Of a stretch of 64,000 nucleotides of DNA, positions 55,961 to 64,000 are shown piece after piece. Position numbers and translations under genes: made by a program. The stretch is from Pithys albifrons albifrons (taxonomy: Eukaryota > Chordata > Aves > Passeriformes > Thamnophilidae), in NCBI RefSeq assembly GCF_047495875.1, contig NC_092470.1, positions 18,526,001 to 18,590,000 on the forward strand, given 5' to 3'. The first letter of the stretch is position 1, and each line of letters starts with the position of its first letter. Below the pieces are notes generated by a model. That model was given only the letters and a program-made list of their open reading frames with translations. It was not told the DNA's origin and ran no database searches.

Positions 55961-56777
55961 ACACACCAAAGAATCAATATGAGTAAAAGACTCTGATCAT
56001 TAACAAACTGCAAACCTCATCCTTTAAAACAAAGCAGAAAGTTTTTGTAAATATTTATGTTTATAAATGTACAGCAGAGTAAGAGTGTTTTTTAGATTAT
56101 TTAATTACCATATTTCTAAACTATTTACATTATAGACAATACTTGTTAGTTTGAAAAGCTCGAGTGGTTTGTTTTGTTTTGTATTGGGTTTGGTTTTTTG
56201 TTTTGGTTTTTTTTTTCTTTAATTCATTATCACTCATGCTTGGAATAACTCTGGCTTCCTTGGAATAGCGTGGAAAATGCAGTTTTCTGGCTCTGGTTGG
56301 CAATCATAGGAGAACACATCTGGATGAACTCATCAGATGAATACCCAGAGACAAAAGGAAATATGTGGTGTGTTTACCAGGGTGGGCTGGGCTGGATGGA
56401 AAACCTGCCCACAAGTCCAGCTTCCATAATGCTGTTACTGATACCATCATGTATTTTGTTCTTCCTTTGCAATGTAAGTTTTTTGCTTTGGGTCAATTTG
56501 AATTTAAAAAAAAAAAAAGAAAAGAAAAAAAAGAAAAAAGTTAAACCTGGTTAAAACCTATTTTTGGTTTATGTTCTGTTTATTTCTAATGTAATGTTTT
56601 AATAACATAATACCACTTTACACCTTTTCTCTCAATGCTTGCCTGTCTCTTCTGCTCGTGTTCCCTCCAGTGTTTTGTGGGTTTGGTGTTTGGGACTCCG
56701 GTTTGCCCCCACAAATGGGAGTTGGGATGGCTCATGAACTCTCAGGTGATTTTTTACCAGTAAATAGGAGCATAAAA
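55961..56777. other. Downstream of ASB7, nothing recognised
   Basis: AT-rich sequence with a T-rich run near 56200 and an A-rich run at about 56507-56540. No gene was recognised. Confidence 0.45.
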
Positions 56778-56961
56778 CTCATGGAATGGTTTGGGTTGGA
56801 AGGGACCTTAAAGCCCATCCCATCCCATCCCACCGCCTGCCATGGGCAGGGACTCCTCCCACTATCCCAGCTTGCTCCAGCCTGGCCTTGGACACTCCCA
56901 GGGCTGGGGCAGCCACAGCTTCTCTGGGCACCTGTGCCAGGGCCTGCCCACCCTCCCAGGG
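56778..56961 (-). mobile_element. CR1 LINE 3'-end fragment, older type
   Basis: It begins 'ctcatggaatggtttgggtt' and contains 'gccatgggcagggactcctc' and 'ccagcctggccttggacact', shared with the fragment at 19897-20093. A small 'catcccatcccatccc' run lies inside it. Confidence 0.85.
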
Positions 56962-57797
56962 AAACAAAACCCCCTCCAGAGCTGCACTTTGGAAGGGGGA
57001 ACAAACTGGTGCTCAGCTCGGAGGGGTTGGGGTTTCCCTGCTCACATCCCAGCCCAGGGTTTCAGTTCCCCTTTCTGAGCTCATGCACTGACTGAGGTAC
57101 AAAAATGGTGGTGTCATATTTTGGTGTCTATTTGCTACCTATAAAAATTGACTAAGGAGGATGTCTATGAGTATTCCTGGCACACAAATTGTAACTTTTT
57201 ATTTCAGTCACAAGAGTGATGCACAACCAAAAGCTGCAGTGTAAGGTTTTGGACCCTAAAATTTGGGAGGGGGAGACCAGATTTAAACTCATTGCTGCTA
57301 AAGGGGAATAGGGGAAAAAAGGATGTTTTTCATTGCTCAGTAGCAAACTCCACAAACACCACAGGGAGAACATTTGCTGTGCAACCACCAGTTGTGTTTA
57401 GAGCTGTGGCTGGTTGTTGCTCCCAGACTGGCCAGGCTTTAGCTGGCTGTTTACTGAATGCTGTGCTAAAGACTTTGTTCCTGTTTATGTCTCATATTTC
57501 CTGTTTGAGTGTTCACTTGTTAACTTTAAAACAATTAATGACTAATGTTACAATTGAGAAAAACCTGACTTACAAGCTGGTGACAAATGACATGTTTAGA
57601 ATAGAAAATCTTTCTGTATATTGGTGGAAGGGGCTGACAGAGAAGTGTATTTACTTTATATGGCAAAACATGGGGTTTTACCATAGTAAATAAGAAATAC
57701 TTTTGAAAGAAAAATTATCAAAGCAAGGAACAGACTCTATTTTTTCCCAAAACAGCCTGGACCAACACGTTTAAATTCTCCTTTCTCCAGTCTCTCA
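56962..57797. other. Intergenic, nothing recognised
   Basis: Unique sequence. A 133-codon frame (57292-57693) has no recognisable product and no gene context. Confidence 0.4.
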
Positions 57798-57970
57798 CCA
57801 CTACTTTGGTTGGGGCTATCACCACTTTGGTTGGGGCTATCACCACTTTGGTTGGGGCTATCACCACTTTGGTTGGGGCTATCACCACTTTGGTTGGGGC
57901 TATCACCACTTTGGTTGGGGCTATCACTCCTTTGGTTGGGGCTATCACTACTTTAGTTGGGGCTACCACC
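57798..57970 (+). repeat. 21-bp minisatellite, eight units
   Basis: Eight units of ttggttggggctatcaccac plus 't', with the last three diverged (actcc, actac). Being a multiple of 3, it is open on both strands (VGAITTL or VIAPTKV repeats), which does not indicate a gene. Confidence 0.93.
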
Positions 57971-60117
57971 ACCTCAAAGGATTTACCCTGTTCTTTGAAA
58001 CTGAAATAGTGTTGAAAGGCTAAGTTTGGTTCCTTTATCACTGGAATTTTGAATCTCCTCTATGATTCTACTTCTTGACTTCATGTCCTTGGCCAAGGTA
58101 AGGCTGACCATGTGATTTGATGCCATGGCAGAGACCCCAAGCATTGCTGGGTGACCCCGTTCCAGCAGCAGCTCCTCAGCCAGTGCATTCCCCAGGGACC
58201 CCCAGCCTGCAGCTGGAACAGCAACACCTTGGGATCCAAGACCGCCTTGGCTTTTATTGGGAAACCTCCAGCTGTCCAGGGAAGGAGTCAGAGCTCCAGC
58301 TGTTTCCTGCACATCTGGGCTCTACAGTGCTGCTGATGGTCCTTTGTGAGGTCCCAGGTAAGTCTGGAATGTCTCCATGTCTGCAGGAAGGAGGTTTGAC
58401 ACAGAGGTGCTTGTGAAGGCTCTGAAAACCTTCCTGTGTCTTCTCCAGGCAGGTTTCTCTGTGAGTGGGGTCTGTGTGGACTCCCAGCTGGTGTGCTGGG
58501 AGTGGTGGGGGCTGCAGGGTCGGTGTTGCCCACACCTGGACTGGAGCTGTTGCAGTGTTTGCAAACTCCTCAGAATCCATGAAAGATCCCTGGAAGGTCT
58601 GGGAAAGGTGGATGAAAAGCAAGATCACAGGCAGTAGCTTAAGCAAGGGTGAATGCTTTTAGGAGAGAATTTAGGTCTGGAAGTAACATGCACAGCAAAG
58701 AGCATCTATTCTTTGTTAAGGAGCACAAAATTGGCCATAACTCTTCTGTTCTGACTTGCAAAATTAGAGTTTAATTGCAGTCTTAATGCACTCCAAATAT
58801 ATCAGATCTTCTCGTGTTCTGTCACAAGTAACTGGAAATTAATGGGATTGTTCTACTGAATTCTGTCCTCATTTCTGATTTACTCCACTGAAGGTGGTGG
58901 TTACTCAACATTTAATCTGGTGTGAAAGAACTAATTGACTTGGTTGGCCAGCTTGCAGTCCTGCTCCTCGTTTTATGGCCTAATGAGCAGAGTATTTTTG
59001 GAAGGTATTTGCAAAATATTTTGTGAAGGAGCAGCAGGAGGGATTCTGTAGTTGGGGCCAACTTTATAAGCAACCAGTAGACAAATTGTTTTTTTCCTCC
59101 TGAAAACATGCCCTGTTTTGATAGAGTTCCTTAAATACTTTGATGTCTAGTCCTGAATTGGTGACTTATTTCAGCTTGACAGTCCCTTCCATAACTTGAA
59201 TGTTTCTGCTTATTCTCTAATGAAGCAGATTAAAGTAGATTTGCAATGAAATTGCAAATTTTAATTGCTTAATGAATTTTCAGTTTAGATTCAGCTCCCT
59301 CCAAGTGCTTGGATTTTACACCTCAGAGTGCCCAACTGCAGGATGTGGTTATGGAAATGTGCCTTCCAAGCTGTGCCTGTCTCAAGCAGCTCAACTTGAG
59401 ATCCATCCCTTGGCTCTCTTGGGTGTTGCTCATCTCATGGTGGGTTTTAATACAGCTGCTAGAAAGCAAAACCAAGACATTTTTAGAGAGCATTCAGACT
59501 GAAAATAAAGTGACCAGGATGTTTGGTAAGAAGCTGAAGTTTTGATGTGTGTGGGATTGTGTGTGAGAGAGAGAAAGCAGAAAATGTGCCTTTTGATCTT
59601 ACAGAAATGTTTGGTATGTGGCTTGTTGGGCTCAGAAGTTTGAATGTCCTTAATAGTAAATAATCTGTGTGAGTATTTGAGTCTGTTCCTTTTTGACTTT
59701 GTGTGAGCTATTTAATGGTTAGTGAGCCAGAAAAACCCCACTGTGTTCTCTGCTGGTTCAGGCACCCTCCTGACGAGTGGAAGACTTGAATTAAAGTTCC
59801 CACTCAGAACCAGACAAAGCAATTAAGGGTTGGGGATTTGCATTCCCACCTCTTAGTGCTGTGATTACAGGTTTGTTAAAGTTGTCCCCCAGACAGAGAG
59901 CATGACAAAACTTACACAACTCCGAGGCTGACCCTGAAAGTCCTTCCAAGCAGGTTCCCAGCTGGATGGGGCTCACCCTGGTGTCTCTTGTGAACAGATC
60001 ACTGATGCTCATGGGGCTTTTTTGTCCCTTACCTGCAATCTGCTTGGGAAGATCAATTCAGGCCTCTTCTGGTTCCATGAGCACCTCACCTTGAGCTCTG
60101 GTGTGTTTGTGTTCAGG
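57971..60117. other. Intergenic, nothing recognised
   Basis: Unique sequence with a moderately GC-rich patch at 58100-58560. Overlapping frames of 60-130 codons there show no domain. No exon is supported. Confidence 0.4.
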
Positions 60118-60262
60118 TGCCACGTCCTTGGATGTGTCCCAGGCCAGGTTGGACAGGGCTTGGAGCACCCTGGGCAGGTGGGAGGTGTCCCTGCCCATGG
60201 CAGGGGGTGGCACTGGGTGGGCTTTGAGGTCCCTTCCAGCCCAATCCACCCTGTGGTTCTGG
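60118..60262 (+). mobile_element. CR1 LINE 3'-end fragment, older type
   Basis: Contains 'gtcccaggccaggttggaca', 'gcttggagcaccctggg' and the tail 'tcccttccagcccaatccac'. This is a diverged copy of about 145 bases. Confidence 0.82.
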
Positions 60263-62806
60263 GGCCACCCACCTCCCCCCAGCTGTGTCTGTGTCACCAG
60301 TGCTGCCTTGCTCTGCCTCCTCACAGCCTGTCCTCCACACCAGCTCCCTGAGGGAATGAGACATTCCTTGCTCCAAAGGAAACCATCCCTAGTGGCTATA
60401 GTGAAAAAATCTAATGCAATGCTCATTTTGGTGCAGCTGCTCAGGACTCACAATACTTTGGTTTTGTGTTATGTTAATCTGCTTGTTTGGCTAAAGACTT
60501 TTTTCATAAAACCAAAGTATCTGACCCTGCATTTCCCCTGACTTCAGTTCTGATGTTTCATTCCAGATCACTGATTTATCTTATGTTTTTTTTTAGATTC
60601 TCAACACTTAGCAAACTTCCTCATCACAACCAGTTACTATTTGAATGAATCAAACTGATTTAGGGCACAACAAAATCTTATAGACATATCTGCATTATTA
60701 GTGCTGTATCCTGTAACTCTGCTTTTAATTTGTTCATGTCTAAGTAAATTAAATTAAAGGGCTTTCTTAGGAATCTCATCAGTTGTTATCAACCAATAGT
60801 AACAAACACTTTAATGGTTCCAAATAAGAATTCTTTGAAAGATTCAGATGCCCAGATAGGGGCAGTTTCCATCTGATCTGATAAACAGCTTCAGACAATC
60901 TTTGCTGCAAGTTGAGTCTTGTGAGTTGTGTTTTCTCCTTCCCAAGCTTGGGTACAACACTGAATATTTTTCTCCTCAAGACATTTTGCCAAAGTTTTTG
61001 AAATCTGTAATTCTGAGCAAAGAAAGACTTTGCTGAACTTGAATTGCTTTCACAATTCATTGGTCTTCCTTCAGTCTTGGGAAGAGAACATCTTTTAATG
61101 AGAACAGACCCCTTGTTTCAAAGGGCATTTTTAGTGCCCCTGTATTTTGCCCAGAGTTCAATACTTTGTTAATTTGTAGTTATCTTGCCAATGAAGTGGC
61201 TTTTAGGAGATAGATGTAGCATAGCAGTTATTAGTTATATTGGTATATACAGCTGAACTTGCTGGCTTTGAGTATTTCCTGTGCTTCATAAATACTTGTA
61301 TAATCTGTTGTGCAGGCTCAGCTGTTCTTAATTCTAATGTGATTCATATTGTGCTTAGAAATCTGACATTCTTGGCTTGTCAGAAATATTAATACATGTG
61401 TGCCATATCTATTGAGGATTGACATGTTTTGTGCAGGGCCTTAATTTTCACTTCTCTCTGTTGCAGCGTTCCCTGTTGAGCAACGTGGCTTTGTTTGCTT
61501 TTAAATTTCCCTCTCACCTTCAGCCCTGAGAAACCAGAAATAATCAGATTATATCTTGGCTGGCAGAGCTTTCCCTTGTAGTGAATTATGCCATGCAAAG
61601 CTATCCCTCCAGTGAGAATTGGGTTGTCATTGTTAGGGGCTACATCTGGACCGTGTAATGCTCAGAGTGTTGCACTACAAAGACTCTTTGCCTGTGGCTC
61701 GGAGTCAGTGAGTGGGAATTGCTCCTTCCTCCAGCCAAAGTGCCACCCTTCACCTCTGCCAGCCCCTGTGCTGTTGGACAGGCCAAAATGCTGCTCTGAA
61801 CCTCCCAAACTGGTGTGACCCTGACTTTGAACAGCCAGAAGCACTACAGGAGTGTTGACCTCCACATGGACAGGCCCATTTCTTCAGCGGGTGATGGAAG
61901 ACCAGAAAGGAAGTTCAGACTTCCATCTGCTTGAGCCAAATCATTTATCCTGAGAACTGGATGAAAGTTTAGCTTCAGGCAAGAAGTTTGAGTGCACCTT
62001 TAAGGTCTGTGTGGTGGTAAATGAAAAGCCTTTTCTGTTCAGCCCCTTCTGTGTTTAATTACCCAACCGCAGAGGAGCTGGAGCTTTTGTTTCCAGGTTG
62101 AGTCCTGGTTTCAGCTGGGATGTAATGAATGTTGCTGTCTCTCTGTACAGGCTTTCATCCTGCTGATGATATCATTTTCTTGTGTAATCATGGCAGTAGT
62201 AAATGACTCCTATTCAGACTTCCTCTTTAAAATCAGCCTTAGTTTCCCTCACTCCCCATGCTGGTTTTGTTGCTGTCATCTGTCATCTCTCGTGCCATGC
62301 TCTGGTTTGGATGTGCAGGGCACAGCCCCACCAGCTCTTGACTGAGGCTCTTTGATTCTGACAGGGCACTATAAACCCCAAACCTCCTTTGGAGGATTCT
62401 CTTGGTTATGAAGTAACAAAGCAGTGCCACTTGGTTGCCCAGAGAAGGACACAAAAAATGTGTGGGCTTTGGATTTGAGTGTTTGATTGTTGCAATTTTT
62501 TCCCCTCTTATCTGCAGGGTCTGTAAAACATCGAGTGCTCCAAGCAGAAGTGCCCCTGTGGGCAGAGACCTTGGTGATTGCTCTAATTGTTCACCCATGG
62601 AAGTTTTCCTAGTTTTTGAGCCCTATCAGAGCTGATGCTGAAGGAAACTCTCTCACTGAAGATAAAACTGGAGTGATGCTGAGGTGAGACAGCAATTAGG
62701 GGCTGTCATATTCTGTCCACACAGAGGAAAATGCACAGCTTGAAGCTTCATCTCTCTTAGCTTCCTTCCTCATCTGTGTCCTCTCCAATCTCCTTTAGAA
62801 TAGAGC
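60263..62806. other. Intergenic, nothing recognised
   Basis: 2.5 kb of ordinary sequence between CR1 fragments. No gene, RNA or repeat was recognised. Confidence 0.4.
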
Positions 62807-63245
62807 AGAATCCTGGAATCAGTTGGGTTGGAAGAGACCTCTGAGATCATCAAGTCCAACCCTTGATCCAACCCCACTTTGATCACCAGATCATGGCACT
62901 CAGTGACATGTCCAGTCTCACCTTAAAAACCTCCAGGGTTGGAGAATCCACCACCTCCCTGGGCAGCCCATTCCAATGCCTGATTACTCTCTCTGGAAAG
63001 AACTTCTTCCTGATATCCAACCCAAACCTCCCCTGGCAGAACTTAAGCCCCTCTTGTCCTACTGTTGGTTGCCTGAGAAAAGAGATCAATCCTCACCTGG
63101 CTACAACATCCTTTCAGGGAGTTCCAGACAGTGCTGAGGTCTCCCCTGAGCCTCCTCTTCTCCAGGCTAAACACCCCTAGCTCCCTCAGCCTCTCCCCAC
63201 AGCACTTGTGCTTCAGTCCCTTCTCCAGCCTCGTTGCTCCTCTCA
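62807..63245 (-). mobile_element. CR1 LINE 3' end (about 440 bp)
   Basis: On the plus strand it starts with the tail complement 'agaatcctggaatcagttgg' and runs through 'cagcccattccaatgcctga' to 'cagtcccttctccagcctcg'. Its middle corresponds to the CR1 copies at 31720 and 39929, reversed, but with more differences. Confidence 0.9.
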
Positions 63246-63565
63246 CTTGGGTTGGAAGAGACCTCTGAGATCATCAATTCCAACCCTTGATCCAACCCCA
63301 CTGTGATCACAGTGGGGTTGGATCAAGCCATGGTGGATTCTCTGTCCCTGGAGGTGTTTAAGAGGACAGTCAGTGCCACGTCCAGTCCCTTCTCCAGCCT
63401 TGTTGCTCTTCTCTGGCCCCGCTCCAACCCCTCAATCTCTTTCCTGAACCGAGGGGCCCAGAACTGAACACAACACTCAAGGTGTGGCCTCACCAGCGCT
63501 GAGTACAGGGAAAGGATCACTGCCCTGGGCCTGCTGGCCACACTATTCTTGATACAGGCCACATT
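63246..63565 (-). mobile_element. Second CR1 LINE fragment, tandem to the first, with palindromic tail
   Basis: Starts with another CR1 tail complement (ttgggttggaagagacctct) directly after the end of the preceding copy. It continues into a more 5' CR1 region ('ccgaggggcccagaactgaa', 'ggtgtggcctcaccagcgct'). A perfect 42-bp palindrome lies at 63286-63327. Intervening CR1 sequence is missing, so it is internally deleted or composite. Confidence 0.85.
63286..63327. repeat. Perfect 42-bp palindrome in a CR1 tail
   Basis: The sequence reads the same on both strands. The left half is cttgatccaaccccactgtga and the centre is TGATCA. It is related to, but shorter than, the 33-bp-arm hairpins at 14595-14664 and 50537-50606. 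Confidence 0.92.
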
Positions 63566-64000
63566 TATTTCCCACATTTATTACAGCATCAGCAAAGACA
63601 GCCATTCTGCATTAAAAAAACAAATCTACTTTGAGTTGAAACCCTGTGCTATGAGGAAACTTGGGGTTTTCTTCCAGCGTGGAGCGAAGGCGGCTGCGGC
63701 CGCACAGCTGTCCCTACCTCGCTGCTGGTGGGATCTGCTCCAAGGGCAGCAGAGGGGCTGAAGTTCCCTTGACTCATCTGCCTTTCCAGAACAGAGACCT
63801 CATGTTTTGAAGCAGCATTTATCCTCCTGGCAGCTGCCAGCTGTGAGGTTCCATCCCCCAGGGATGGATGGACTCCTGTCCCGGCCTCTCCTGCTGCTCC
63901 TGCAAGATTCCTGGCCAGAAAACCACACTTTGTTCAAGAGCAGTGGCTGTAACAAATAAGCTTAACTAAACTTTTTCACTTTTACTGATTTCACTCTGCT
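63566..64000. other. Right edge, nothing recognised
   Basis: Unique sequence with a small GC-rich patch near 63680-63710. In human the next gene beyond ASB7 is ALDH1A3, far away; none of it is visible here. Confidence 0.4.

Noticed and set aside
58100..58650. GC-richer patch with overlapping frames up to 130 codons, considered as an exon of a downstream gene
   Set aside because: No recognisable domain or consistent splice pair. The expected downstream gene (ALDH1A3 in mammals) is not represented by any of the frames.

Overview
This is vertebrate nuclear DNA from a bird, most likely a songbird. The sequence shows many CR1 LINE 3' ends, two copies of a tRNA-Ile-like SINE with a CR1-type tail (known from passerines), several solo endogenous-retrovirus LTRs, GT-AG introns and one CpG island. 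The species call rests on repeat content and is an inference. The two genes are identified from their translated exons and my memory of the human proteins.

Two genes lie head to head around a CpG-island promoter at about 20.4-21.9 kb. LINS1 (protein Lines homolog) runs leftward on the minus strand. Its six coding exons between 15988 and 8181 join in phase to a 767-codon protein with Lines N- and C-terminal regions. ASB7 (ankyrin repeat and SOCS box protein 7) runs rightward on the plus strand. Its three coding exons at 32429-32639, 42277-42882 and 52389-52528 join in phase to 318 codons, the length I recall for human ASB7. Human 15q26.3 has the same head-to-head arrangement, so this is conserved synteny.

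Layout: 1-8 kb is intergenic sequence downstream of LINS1, with one CR1 and two SINEs. 8.2-21 kb is LINS1, with two solo LTRs and three CR1 copies in its introns. 20.4-21.9 kb is the shared promoter, with three CCAAT boxes, Sp/KLF-type GC boxes and no TATA. 21.4-52.5 kb is ASB7, whose introns hold LTRs, CR1 copies, a 57-bp minisatellite and a 1.6-kb pyrimidine-rich tandem array abutting the exon 3 acceptor. 52.5-64 kb is the ASB7 3' UTR and downstream DNA, with two more minisatellites and further CR1 fragments.

The two genes share a promoter but act in different processes. LINS1 is related to Drosophila lines (Wingless/Wnt patterning; human mutations cause intellectual disability). ASB7 is the substrate receptor of a CUL5-RBX2 ubiquitin ligase. 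I found no new enzymatic or defence system. The observations worth checking are structural: two related LTRs in opposite orientation, both pointing at the shared promoter; an LTR that fills what was about a 95-nt LINS1 intron; a partly tandem-duplicated LTR beside the ASB7 start exon; the pyrimidine array at the ASB7 exon 3 acceptor; a possible SOCS-box-less ASB7 product; and CR1 3' ends carrying long palindromes.
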